DNA from: Multifurca ochricompacta
Taxonomy: Eukaryota > Basidiomycota > Agaricomycetes > Russulales > Russulaceae
Length of the DNA stretch: 64,000 bases
Assembly (NCBI GenBank): GCA_022496185.1
Contig: WTXG01000031.1
Span: forward strand, 1 to 64,000
Reading direction: 5' to 3'
Positions within the stretch are counted from its first letter, which is position 1. Each line of letters starts with the position of its first letter. Of this stretch, positions 1 to 10,880 are shown piece by piece. The notes under the pieces were generated by a model that was given only the letters and a program-made list of their open reading frames with translations, made no database searches and was not told where the DNA came from. The position numbers and the translations under genes are program-made.

Positions 1-876
1 TCAGGATCGACATGTGCGGAAAGCACTTCAGGCTGCTGGTTTTAATCTTCCACCGGAAGATGGGTTGATTTCGTTGAATCCGGTATGTGCACGCATCTTG
101 ACTGACAATGCGATTTCTGATTTGGGTATCAGCTTCCACCAACGATCGCCAGAGTCATTTTATCCAACGGCTCACATGTTATTCTAAAGCTCATTGACGC
201 CGACACGAATGAGCTCAACATCTTGGAGTATTTGACGCATCTCAAGTCTTCTGTCAATCATACAATTGAACTGTTCACTGTCATTGATCTCCCTATCGAC
301 AAGGTGATTGCGATGCCTTGGGGGATCACTCTAGATAATTTTCTGCGCTATGACTACTGTCCTGAAGCTGTGGAGTCATTAGGAGTTCAATTTCTAGAAG
401 GAGTGGCATTCATGCATGAGCACAAGGTTGCCCATCTCGACTTGAAGCCGAATAATCTTGTCGTCGCATTCCACGATCAGTCCTCAACTCGATGGCTGTC
501 CATCATCGACTTTGGAATTTCGGTCTTTGTCGAGGGTGAGGAGACGGAGGTCAACGGTTATCGCGGAACACCATCTTCAAGTTGGGTGGCACCAGAAGTA
601 GGAAGTGAAGATGGACCGAGGAGGAGTTACAGCGCAATCCTGGCTGATCGATGGGCGTGTGGACGAATGATTCAATATGTCGGGGAATATATGATCAACC
701 GGCGTGTTGGTCAGGGTGAAGAATTTCGAATGCTGAGTGGGCTATTGTTGAGAGGGAATCCTGTAGCTCGGCGACCTTTGAAGGAGGTTCTTGATTGTTA
801 TAAAGCTGGTAAGGTGGAGGGAGTTGAGATGAAGCGGAGTGTGACCACAGAGGCGGCGGATAACGTTGAGCTTTAG
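1..876 (+). CDS. CRN-family kinase domain, 5'-truncated by window edge (copy A)
   Basis: C-terminal protein-kinase-like domain of a Crinkler-type multidomain protein; the 5' part lies outside the window. Translation in frame from base 2 starts in the basic linker (QDRHVRKALQAAGFNLPPED), runs to a GT-AG intron at 83-132 (GTATGT donor, CTGAC branch, TCAG acceptor), then continues in frame as LPPTIARVILSNG. Kinase hallmarks are all present: VILK lysine, an alpha-C glutamate in ELNILEYL, catalytic loop HLDLKPNN (non-RD), IIDFG and APE. It ends KRSVTTEAADNVEL. The apparent reading-frame break near position 130 is the intron, which is one base shorter than in copy B, so this copy is not frameshifted. 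It lies tail-to-tail with near-identical copy B. Substrate and location are unknown; kinase activity is inferred from motifs only. Confidence 0.75.
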
Positions 877-1148
877 AGGGACCGAGATGTAGTGAGTGTA
901 AGGAAGGCTCATATATCGTTCGTGTACAGTAAATGTAAGCAATATGGTCTACCGGCACCTATATAAGAGAATGGCAGCGCGCTCCTACACTCCAGTAAAT
1001 TCATCATTTCCCTTGCTTGCCTTTCATAACCCCAGGGATGATTGCTTCACTATCAGTTCGCATGAATCCACCTACATCAACGGGATCAGATTCAGCATTC
1101 CTACAGACGGGGGAGAAGCCGGCCCATTTCTTTCTGGGACGCGTTGTG
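1..1148. repeat. Left arm of 1.15-kb inverted repeat
   Basis: Bases 1-1148 match the reverse complement of about 2797-3964 with only scattered substitutions and small indels: the kinase end, its 3' flank with a TATATAAG motif near 960, and a short stretch beyond. Homology fades near 1148, where the arm enters sequence related to the relic in the loop. The left limit is the window edge, so the true arm may be longer. Confidence 0.85.
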
Positions 1149-1409
1149 TCATTCTCTCCTTACTTTCAACTTAGTCGCCAAATTTCCCGACTTTATCAAC
1201 ACGTTTTGAAACACCTTTTTCGGCATCCGGCAGATTTTAATGAGGCTGCGGTGACGACGGAGAGTGAACTTGACCAGTACCTGCACAAATTCCCCAAATA
1301 TGTCTCTTCCTGTCTCTCATTGCCTTGTGGATGTAAAGCCGAGTTTTCTTCATGAGGAACGAAACAAATGTAGAGATAAGAATCGTACCCTCTCAGGAGC
1401 ATGCAATCA

Positions 1410-2840
1410 AGCTGCCATTTACTGCCTTACCGATTGCCGACCTGGCTCCATCCGAGTCGACAATATCGTACACGCTATGCCCAAAGTTGAGAGGGTAACT
1501 CTCAGCAGATTACAACTTATACGCACCCGCTTCTTTAACCCGTCAGTCCAGTCCTCCCCTATGCTCCGTTTCAGCGGTCCCATCCTTTAGCTTGCCTTCA
1601 TATGCATCCAGAACCTTTCTCACAGAAGGCCTTGATCCTGGGGTCCTCACCCAAAAGTCTTATCCGCAATCTGCTTATGTCTCGTCGATTGCCATGGCCA
1701 CCAGGAAGATGCTTCTCGAAATGATTTAGCATCCGTCCGCAAACCCACCGGTCAGCAAGTATAGGGCCATACTTCGTATCCGGTTCATCTGACGTTCCAA
1801 CCTCCAGTGCAGTCCACTTTTGAGTCCTGCAATACCCTTTAATCGTCCTTTTCTTCGTCCTCCACGAAAAATGGACAAACCGATGTCGATAATTCACAGT
1901 CGTCGATGGCGTTTGTCACCCTCGATGACGATGACCACATTTATCAGGCTTCAGGTCTAAATGGACGATTTTATGTTCATGAAGTAACGCGACTCCCTCC
2001 AAGAATTGGTAAAGCAATTATGGTTCCAATTCCGAGGTCAACAACGCCATGAAGCTCTATTACATGATCCTTGGTAATTCGATCGCGCTTATGAACCACA
2101 CGACCGAAAGCTCGTTCGAGACGTCATCGAGGAATTTTGAAACAACCTGCGGGTCCTCAGGTGACCTCGCCATACGCATTGTCGACTTGAGCCGATAGAG
2201 CTGCGAGTGTGGAAGAACAAAAGAGAATTGCGCACCAGAGTAACTACCAGGCAGCTATCCACCTAGGTAAGCCTGTATCCAGCAGCCTGAAGAGTCTTCC
2301 CCACGGACCGATCGTCAAAAATGTCACCTCGCTGCTGTGCGCTCCCCGGTGCCTGACGCCTCTTGGAACCACCACCTGCGCCTCTGGCCGGAATCGTCGA
2401 TTACTAGAACATCTTATTATCGGAACCCCTGATCTCCTCTCTCCTGGCCACGCAGAACGGTAACAAACGAGTTTCCGCTTCGACCCTGTCAATGAGGGTA
2501 ATTTCTGGGGATACCCTTCATCAGTTTCGCCAGCTCTGATACTAACGAATCCTAGAGACCAGCATTGTCCACGAGCACTGTCGACAGAAGAATGCAATTA
2601 TTCGGTACGTTAGGTTGAACTTGGTTTCATGGTACAAAACCTACAGAATCGCATACGTCAATCACACGTCAACGTCAAGTCATCCATCTTATTTTCTTGC
2701 CACCCTTTGAATGAATCAGGCTGATATACAAGGTGTTTTCGTGAGCTCGCAAATTCGAGTCAATGTAGATTGCCGTGATGACAGTTTGTGCATCATACAA
2801 CGCGTCCCAGAAAGAAACGGGCCAGGTTCTCCCCAGGTCA
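1410..2840 (-). pseudogene. Degenerate CRN-family gene in the loop between copies A and B
   Basis: Reading right to left, recognisable pieces of the 38-41 kb subfamily follow one another in the expected order. A middle-domain remnant lies at about 2830-2690 (ITAIYIDSNLRAHENTLYIS). A piece starting with the equivalent of VLVDNALF is near 2560. A linker piece with GSKRKL and a TAARHF-like remnant is at 2500-2260, and a kinase C-lobe piece at 1897-1620 contains ALEVGTSDEPDTKYGPILADRW. The 3' flank at 1590-1480 resembles the 3' flank of the relic at 25.0-25.15 kb. Stops and frame changes interrupt all of it and the DFG/catalytic loop part is scrambled. It is a dead copy that is older than the inverted repeat surrounding it. 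Confidence 0.65.
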
Positions 2841-3964
2841 CAGCTCGGAGCTCGTCTCTAGAGTTGCTGAATCTGATCCCGTTAATGTAGCCACCGTGGA
2901 TTGATGCGAACCGATAGGGAAGCAATTCCTGGGGCTATGTAAGGCAAGCAAGGGAAATGATGAATTTACTGGAGTGTAGGAGCGTGCTGCCATTCTCTTA
3001 TATAGGTGCCGGTAGACCATATTGCTTACATTTACTGTACACGAACGATATATGAGCCTTCCTTACACTCACTACATCTCGGTCCCTCTAAAGCTCAACG
3101 TTATCCGCCGCCTCTGTGGTCACACTCCGCTTCATCTCAACTCCCTCCACCTTACCAGCTTTATAACAATCAAGAACCTCCTTCAAAGGTCGCCGAGCTA
3201 CAGGATTCCCTCTCAACAATAGCCCACTCAGCATTCGAAATTCTTCACCCTGACCAACACGCCGGTTGATCATATATTCCCCGACATATTGAATCATTCG
3301 TCCACACGCCCATCGATCAGCCAGGATTGCGCTGTAGCTCCTCCTCGGTCCATCTTCACTTCCTACTTCTGGTGCCACCCAACTTGAAGATGGTGTTCCG
3401 CGATAACCGTTGACCTCCGTCTCCTCACCCTCGACAAAGACCGAAATTCCAAAGTCGATGATGGACAGCCATCGACTTGAGGACTGATATTGGAATGCGA
3501 CGACAAGATTATTCGGCTTCAAGTCGAGATGGGCAACCTTGTGCTCATGCATGAATGCCACTCCTTCTAGAAATTGAACTCCTAATGACTCCACAGCTTC
3601 AGGACAGTAGTCATAGCGCAGAAAATTATCTAGAGTGATCCCCCAAGGCATCGCGATCACCTTGTCGATAGGGAGATCAATGACAGTGAACAGTTCAATT
3701 GTATGATTGACAGAAGACTTGAGATGCGTCAAATACTCCAAGATGTTGAGCTCATTCGTGTCGGCGTCAATGAGCTTTAGAATAACATGTGAGCCGTTGG
3801 ATAAAATGACTCTGGCGATCGTTGGTGGAAGCTGATACCCAAAATCGGAAATCGCATTGTCAGTCAAGATGCGTGCACATACCGGATTCAACGGAATCAA
3901 CCCATCTTCCGGTGGAAGATTAAAACCAGCAGCCTGAAGTGCTTTCCGCACATGTCGATCCTGA
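2797..3964. repeat. Right arm of 1.15-kb inverted repeat
   Basis: Reverse-complement partner of bases 1-1148. It carries the C-terminal linker and kinase of copy B plus its 3' flank. Arm-to-arm differences are few (for example one base in the shared intron and a few substitutions around 480 versus 3490), which indicates a recent duplication or gene conversion. Confidence 0.85.
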
Positions 3965-4469
3965 AGCGTCACCTTTTGCTTTCCCTGACCTTTCTCGGCT
4001 GTCTGTTTCTTTGCAGCTCGCGAGTTATTGCCGTTGTCGTTATAAGGCTCATATCGGCCCTGTTCCTGGAGTAAAGGTTGCAGGTTACGATTGGGCACTT
4101 GTTTCTGTGGCGGCAGCTGAACGACAACATGAACGACACGAAGGGCAATGGAATATCTGACAGAAAGTATTCATTAAGGGGTGCAGTGGTATCTAATTGG
4201 ATGGCGTTGCGTTCATTTCGAGAAGCATTCAGTCGCAAATAGTCTACATGGCTCGCGAGGTCATGACTTGGGGAGCTGGGAAAGAAGTGATTAGGTTTCC
4301 AAAGCCTCAGGTCTGATGCGTCGATGTTGCGATGTGTATGAGGGACCTCCGACTTGACCGCTTCTGCAAGGTCACAGCCGAATTCGTCCCCAGTTATCCT
4401 TATCGGGAATGGGAAGCCCAATGGATTGCAAGTGTCAGTAACAATAAGGCAGATGAGGAGGAGAGACAT
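3088..4469 (-). CDS. CRN header fused directly to kinase domain (copy B)
   Basis: Starts MSLLLICLIVTDTCNPLGFP, the header shared by all copies here. The header has the CRN-like hallmarks LRLWKP in the middle and, in sister copies, a terminal VHVVVQLPP strand. The kinase part has VILK, HLDLKPNN, IIDFG and APE, and the same intron as copy A (51 nt, about 3832-3882). Compared with the copies at 4.9-6.3 and 60-62.4 kb, the whole middle domain is missing: header sequence joins the basic linker (SRAAKKQTAEKGQGKQK) at about 4050. Near 4140 the header is one base shorter than in sister copies, so its last residues leave the header frame. A splice using the GTAACC donor found in the sisters could hide part of this, otherwise the gene is broken. 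The upstream 90 bp resembles that of the 6.3-kb copy. Whether it makes a protein is uncertain. Confidence 0.6.
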
Positions 4470-4741
4470 CTATGAAGACGAAGAGGGAAAAGATGGGTTG
4501 TGGCTTTTCGCGAGAGAGATGGACGTGACAAGGATAGGAGGCTAAGGTTTCGTTTCCCACGACCGAATCTGTAGATAGATGTGGAGATAGAAAGGTTAAA
4601 ATAGACGGAGGACGCGTATACACTTAATCCATTCTTTGTGAATGATGAGAATAATGAGAAACCAGAAAGAACCAATAATATATTAAATGTTTACACCTCT
4701 CATCATTATCATCATGTTGATCAATCAAGAGACGAGACTCA

Positions 4742-4772
4742 TTCGTTTTTCGTTTCGTTTCGTTTCGTTTCC
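4742..4772. repeat. TTTCG-type pentanucleotide repeat
   Basis: Tandem TTTCG units in the spacer between copies B and C. No gene is evident in 4470-4860 apart from the divergent promoter-like region of copy B. Confidence 0.7.
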
Positions 4773-4859
4773 TCCTTCCAGAGCCGGAGGGAATAAAAAA
4801 ACTGGAAGAATCCAGAGTGGGTGGGATTGAGACGAACGAAACGAGGTGGGGTTTGCATT

Positions 4860-6305
4860 AATAAGTAGCAGCATTCACAAAAATGAAATGGTGTTCTATT
4901 TCCTGGATTGGCCAGGTCAAATCTCTGGTGTGGTGTACTCAACCTATGGAATCTGAATCAGCCGTACCTTGTGTGTGAGACTAATGTTGGTAATAAAAAG
5001 TAATGATTTTTATTCATTCTCAATGTGTTTAGTCGAAAAGGTATTCCCGTGCATTGAATTCCTAATCGAAGTAGACAGTCATGCTGACCATAGGTTCAGA
5101 AAAAAACCCCTCCCCCTCCTAGAAAGCTTTCAAAACGAGCGAGGCAGGAAGCCTCTAAGAGGATTCGCCACGTATCCGATTCATTATCCGGATCTGAGGT
5201 GATCTCTACCAAGCAATGAGGAAAATCCCTGACAAGGAGGCGAAAGTCGCTTCTCGGAGTATACTCGAAGCGCTCTTCACGCCCTTCGTGACCGTCAACC
5301 CCAACAACTAAATGAAATGGCCATGGGGCTTCCCTGTAACTGTATATCAGACATGTGAGAATTCGATGTTGCGCTTCAAACACTCACAACCCGTAGTCCG
5401 CGTCATGTGAGAACAATCGGTTAAATTCGCATTGAATTGCTCGAAGCAAGTAGTGCACTTGCGCTTGCTTATTTTCTGTGTTAAATTCTCCAGATGGTAG
5501 TGTTCACTGTTATGAGAGAATGACGGCATAATGACAGAGTTCGCTCTCCGTCATCAAATCGGCAACTCCAAGTTGGGCTATTTGAAAATATGTTTGAAAC
5601 GAGTTGCCAAGCCGACAGCTCAAAATAATTTGTGAGACATGTATTAACACCTAAAACAATTTAGGGCAAGTGTCGCAGCAAGGGACAGGATTAAACTTAC
5701 AACATTAGGTTGATAATGGCGCGGACTGTTCAGACAGTCCACCAAAATTCACGAAGAAAATGAAGAGACTGTGGATTGGAGGATGTAGGGATTAAGTTCT
5801 TGGACATTGTTCATTTTCACATTGTCTTGGCCGAAGGACAGTAAAGGGCGCCCTGCTAAGGACACGAAAAGTAATGAAAAGGCTCATATCGGCCCTGTTA
5901 CTGGGGTTAAGGTTGCAGGTTACGATTAGGCACTTGTTGCACTGGCGGCAGCTGGACGACAACATGAACGACACCAAAAGGCAATGGGGTATCTGACGGG
6001 TAAAACTCATGAAGGGGTGCAGTGTAATCTAGTTCCACTGCTTTGCATTCACTCTCAGGACCGTTCAGGTGTAGACCCTGTACATGGTTCGCGAGCTCAC
6101 GACGTGGGGAGCTGGGAAAGAATTGAATAGGCTTCCAAAGCCTCAGGTAAAATGCGGCAATGTTGCGAAGTTTATTAGGGGCCTTTGACTTGACCGCTTT
6201 TGCAAGGTCACCACCAAGTTCATCCCCGGTTATCCTTATCAGGAATGGGAGGCCCGATGGATTGCAAGTGTCAGTGACAATAAGGCAGATGAGGAGGAGA
6301 GACAT
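4860..6305 (-). pseudogene. CRN-family header plus middle domain, kinase lost (copy C)
   Basis: The header is complete and in frame (6305 to about 5930), with LRLWKP, the ELDYTAPLHEFYPSDTPLPF segment and the terminal VHVVVQLPP. The stop that follows lies inside a predicted intron (GTAACC donor, acceptor near 5830) because the same region is spliced in the 62-kb copy. The middle domain (5380-5096) contains SDFRLLVRDFPHCLVEITSD and LLEASCLARF, a possible restriction-endonuclease-like core. The second half is damaged: an insertion with stops at about 5440-5520, loss of an acceptor AG, and a stop in the VEYTT linker near 4950. No kinase follows; at about 4860 the sequence switches to one resembling the 3' flank of the 38-kb gene. 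Non-functional in the middle domain, although a header-only product cannot be excluded. Confidence 0.6.
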
Positions 6306-6419
6306 CTTAGTGGCTTTTCGCGAGATGGACGTGATAAGGATAGGAGACTAAGGTTTCGTTTCCCACGACCACGTTCACAACACTTTCTAATTTCGTGGGA
6401 TGGGACTTTGTAGAAATTG

Positions 6420-6745
6420 ATCATTTTATAGACCTACTACGAATTCAAGGAACCTTGAAAGAGGAAGGCCAAATGGAGTGGGACGCACATACACACACAC
6501 GCATGCTATACACGAGCGCCATGCAGGAATGAATGAATAACGAAAACCCAGAAAAAGAAACCATAAACATTTTTTAATAGACCTCGTTCTCGTCTCCTTC
6601 GGCCGGTGAGACGAAACGAAGTAAAGAAATTGTATATTTTTTTGGAGATTGTTTTTTGGAGAAAAGGAAAGCACAAAATATCATACAGAAAATGTTGTAG
6701 AACTACGATAGATAGATAGAACAATTTTCCACACATTCAAAAAGG
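6420..6745 (-). repeat. Upstream (promoter-side) repeat of copy C, shared with 34.76-35.11 kb
   Basis: The reverse complement of this stretch aligns with 34757-35110, including the TCTATCTATCTATCGTAGTT segment and the following T-rich part. It precedes the header in both loci, so the duplicated unit included several hundred bases of 5' flank. Beyond 6745 (6746-6868) there is only low-complexity intergenic sequence. Confidence 0.75.
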
Positions 6746-6868
6746 GAGGGCACAAGTAACAAAGCCAGAGCCAGTGAGAGAGAACCAGAGACACCCACGT
6801 CCAACGTACCATGCAAACTAAACCTAAAAACTAAAACCAAACACAACGCGCGCCCCCCCCCCCCCCTC

Positions 6869-9800
6869 TCAACCCGTTCTGTATCTCCCTCTCCCTCCCA
6901 CTAGTCCTCTGTCCTCCACGCCGCCGCCATCCCCAACGCTGACACTAGCTGCCGGATTTCCTCCAAAATTAGGATTCCCAAATCCCAACATGCTCGTCAT
7001 GTAAGTTTCCCAATCTTGAGGCCTTTTTCAATGTAAAACACACGCTCCCATAAAAGAGGCGAAAAAAAACAACTCACTCATAAGTAGAAGGCATCGTCGA
7101 CCACATCATCATCGTTTGCGGATCCACACCGATTTGCCCATCCTGCAGAATCGATGTCGAAAAGTGTCGTAACATCGTCTCCTTATCTGCCGTCGGAACC
7201 CCATACCCGCCAAATTCCATGTCCATCCCGCTCATGTCGAACGTTAACGCCCCACTTCCACTACCACCGCCACCAAACTCCGCACTGGGTTGGAACCCAC
7301 TCTGCGGCGAGCTGCTAGAGCTGCTTGATCCTGGCGCCTCGCCTCCCGCTGACGCTGGTGTAGACGCGGATGCGCTTGCCGAGACTGTCCTGGAAGTTGA
7401 CGTTGACGTTGAGAGGTCGTACAGTTGGCGAGCGTCCATCTCGGACGGTAGTGTCGCTCCACCACCACCACCACCACCCGCAGACAGCGACACCGGTCCG
7501 CTACCATTGCTGTACAACCTTGGCGAACTCGTGAACGACGTCGAAATAGATAACGGTTGTGTACTTCCAAAAGGCCCAGGTGGTGCGCTACCAGCGGCGG
7601 CCTTGGGTCGCTCAGTTACTGGTCCCGCCCGGCCCAGTCCGCTAGACCCGCCGAGTGGCATGTAACTCCCACGATAAGGCTGAGGAACGAGGACAGGGAC
7701 CAGCTTGCGAGTCGATCTACTGGTAGAAACCATGGAAGACGGGTGTGTACCAAACATTTCAGCCGGTGGAGCCTCCGGTTGTAAGGGCACGGCTCCATCA
7801 AGTGAAGATATAGAAGTGGTTTGAGCTGGTGCCGCATATTCTTGAGTCGACTGTGTAGATGAGCGACGGAGAGGTGAAATGTCAACCTGCATATTTTGAA
7901 TTATTGGTGGGTAGGTGGCAGAGGTTATTGAGGCCGATCGCTGTGGGTGTTGTTGGATTTGACTTTGTGAAGTCGCGGGCGATTGTTTGACGTCATCGTC
8001 CGAGTCCTCGCGCTCGCGCTTGTTTGATGGTGGGCTCTCAGCAGGTATGGAAAGATTTCCGGCAGTAGTCAAATCCATAAGTAAGTCACTGTGCCAACGA
8101 GATCAGTATCCACGATAGCGTCGCGTTGCGGGAAAACAAAAACGTACTGAAGTCGCCCAGCAATAGACCACCGAGACTCGGCCAACTCCAAGAACTTTAT
8201 ACACTTGCGAACATCCTGCATCTCCCTCTCAGGGTCAAGCGATGTGCCCGACCTCTTCGCCCCCCATAAGCTCAAAAGTATAATGACGCCTGCAACGAAC
8301 GTTGGCAGCTACGCGGGAGACACCGCTTCAGTATAAACGCAAGCGAGATGATTAAGCGAGGAGGGAAAGACGCGCACATGGATATTCGGCGCAGCTAGCA
8401 TCGGGTACCTCTTCCGTAAGGCATCAGCCACATGACTACAAGCACGAGCAGCGCTCGCGCAAATTGTAAGTGCAGGGAAAGATAGTGTACTCTCTTTACG
8501 GAAAGAGGGTATAAATGGCCGATGGATTGTGATCTGAATAAAGTAGTAGGCAACACGCAGAGCCGCGGACTGAATGAAGAAAGTTTGGTTCTCGCGTTGA
8601 GGATCCCAACGCACTGCAACCGACATGCATCAAGTAAGCGATAAGCGAAGGCAATATAAAAACAATGAACTTACAGTGATCCGGAATTGAGTCGAACCAA
8701 TTATTCAGAGCAGAATCGAGCTCAGCGACAGTGTGCTGTTCCCAACCCTTCTCACGCGAGCCCATCACAAGCCCGCTTTTGTTAAGTGAATACTATGGGG
8801 GATCTCTTATGAGCATCAAGTCAGTCAACCATCATTAGAAAAGGACTGACAATGGTGCGAAGGGCGTGAGAATGCAACAAATTGATGCGGATCAGGTGAT
8901 TGAAGTAGGACACTTGACTCGGTTTCCCCTCCGGTTGCTTGAATGCTAAGGCTGGGTCAGCGTTTTCCCAGTACTCGTCGTCACATTCTATCGGGAGGTC
9001 TACGTCATAGCTTAAGAACGGGCCGGGTCAATAAATATGTCCCGCGCAGAAAGACAAGGGATGGCCAGCTTACTTTTCTTCTGAGATCGCACAAGGTCGA
9101 CCGAGGTACGAACTTGTCCAGATATCGAGCATGAGCAATACCCTGTTCCGCCCAAGGTCGACATGAAAGGCAGAGGAAAGGAGGTAGAGAGAGTTATGTA
9201 CCAGAACACACGTTTCCAAAGCTCATCCTCGACGGTATGGTGCGAATGTGATCGTCTCCGATGAGCGCCGACGTCCTGCGCTAGTCGCAGACCAATGCCG
9301 ACCAGTATCCAACCTTCGTGAGGCGGTAGTGTACCATGGACATAGATTACGGCAAGCTATGATAGGAGTTTGGTCAGTCCGAAGACGCAAACAAACCGAA
9401 TCGATGGGGATAGACGCACAGCAGCAATTTGCAGATCGTAGAGCTCGGGGCCAGACAAGACACCACTTGAGAAGGGTTCCACTTGCTTGAACCACTTCCA
9501 ACCAGCAGAGTGTAGGTGACCACCCTCTAGGAGAGTTCGGGGATCGTGGGAATACCTCGATGCGGTCGCACAAACAAGTAAGAGGAGGGCACCAAATTTG
9601 TCATCCCGCAAATGCAAGCCATGATCAAAGGCGCTCATAAATGTTGGTCGATGAAGCAATGGCATCATTGGCGCAATATGGTTAAAGTAAAGCACAATAA
9701 GATTGGCCATAAGGTCGGGCTCGGGAAAATCATAGCGGCACTTGGCAGACCGAATGCGGTCGAGTTCCCACTGATAGAAAGAGGTCAGTTAAATGGGACC

Positions 9801-10880
9801 GGAAGAAAGCGGAAGGCGTCTAACATACAGGATGAAGATACCAAAATTCATGTCTGTGCTGTAAACACGTTTCAAGGCCGCTGAATGGCTCACCATTGGA
9901 AGCCTTTGATTTGGCTGACATGGCAGTGCGGAGAAGAGATACGCCACTAGACTTGCCAAAGTACCTTCGGGGGTTGGGTATGATAGAAAGCTTGTTGAAG
10001 TGGTTAAGGAATTCGCTTTGGGAAAGCGAGGGATCCGTATCGCTATCATAGGCTGAGTCATCGCTAGAGCTTTCCTGTTTCTTGAGAGCGAAAACGGCAG
10101 AATTAAAGGGCTTGCTGTCCTTGGAAGCGCTGGCGGTATTCTGTGACGATGTCATCGGATCTTCTGACGACTCGGGTTGAAAACCACGTGCCCAACCGTC
10201 AAGCTCCATCTCCTGAGAGAAGTCGCCGTCTGGGTACAACTAGATGGAAGCTGATAAGATGTATCGGGGTCTCATAAGGGAGAGGACAGACGCGTGATAG
10301 CATTCCCTCCATCTTCTCGAGGCGTGTTTCAAGGCTGTCGACATATCTTTACGAAATACGATAAAGGGTGAGAATAAGGAAAGTGGGGGGGTTAGGGTGG
10401 AATTTACCGCTTCGGAGGCCCACGCGTCTTTTAGGAGGAGGGGAAGGAAAGTGCGTTGAATTAGAAGCAGGCAAGGAGAAAATAGATAGATGAACGAATC
10501 ACACCTTGGTAGACTCTGTAAAGATGCATTCAGCGGCAGACGATGTGCAATGTGAGCATTTTAATCCTGAGGGGGTCCCATCGCCTGGAGGAAATCAGCG
10601 AGAGGATCGAATGAACAAAGAGAGAAATGTGCATACAACGAACTAGATCGAACAAGAGGGGGGAAGGGGGAAAAAAGGAGAAAGACGTCGGTGGAAAAAA
10701 GAAGAGAAGGGAAAGCGTAAGGATGGACGATGAAAGAGGAGGAGGAGATAGATACAGACTCTTCTTCTGCCGGCAACGGTCGCATGCTCTTTGATTTTGA
10801 ACGCGACGTTTTTTATTAGAATTTGTTAAAGAAGTTGAAAGGATATTGTCCTCCTCTGAGGAATGAGATTGGGAGAACAT
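6869..10880 (-). CDS. Zn2Cys6 fungal-specific transcription factor (paralog 1)
   Basis: Nuclear DNA-binding regulator. The start at 10880 gives MFSQSHSSEEDN, then KKRRVQNQRACDRCRQKK, a basic stretch running into the zinc cluster. The cluster is completed by a 6-nt microexon (IRC) and the next exon (DGTPSGLKCSHCTSSAAEC), giving six cysteines. A linker (TRGPPKR) and a coiled coil (YVDSLETRLEKMEGMLSR) follow. The fungal-trans middle homology region includes YFNHIAPMMPLLHRPTF (about 9690) and WENADPAFKQPEGKPS-like sequence near 8940. The C-terminus is Ser/Pro/Gly-rich with a KREREDSDDD motif. The last intron (donor at 7073) leads to a final exon starting EPQDWETYMTSM and ending at 6869. At least ten introns are predicted. 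Same orientation and architecture as the gene at 15.1-18.9 kb, so probably an old tandem duplicate. Target genes are unknown; the motif resembles XlnR-type regulators, but that is a family resemblance only. Confidence 0.85.
10637..10642 (-). other. Predicted 6-nt microexon within the zinc cluster (paralog 1)
   Basis: The preceding exon ends at 10760 after CGGCAGAAGAAGA; the intron runs 10759-10643 and ends GATCTAG. The six bases TTCGTT are followed by a GTATGC donor, and the next intron runs 10636-10585, ending CTCCAG. Joining A + TTCGTT + GCGATGGG gives Ile-Arg-Cys-Asp-Gly, which restores the third zinc-binding cysteine. Skipping it gives Ser-Asp-Gly in frame, but without Ile, Arg and the third cysteine. 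Confidence 0.75.

Noticed and set aside
83..132. Frameshift that would make copy A a pseudogene
   Set aside because: The segment is a GT-AG intron with a branch site, present in copies B and D, and splicing restores the frame.
955..970. TATATAAG motif on both inverted arms as a promoter of a hidden gene
   Set aside because: The open frame behind it has no recognisable domain and runs into the loop relic; it is simply part of the duplicated flank.
4390..4680. Hydrophobic Ser/Leu-rich open frames upstream of copy B
   Set aside because: They overlap the header start and its promoter in other frames and have no splice or codon support.
5900..5935. Stop codon right after the header of copy C as the end of a header-only gene
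   Set aside because: The stop falls inside the region that is an intron (GTAACC donor) in the homologous copy D; other damage further down is the better reason to call C broken.
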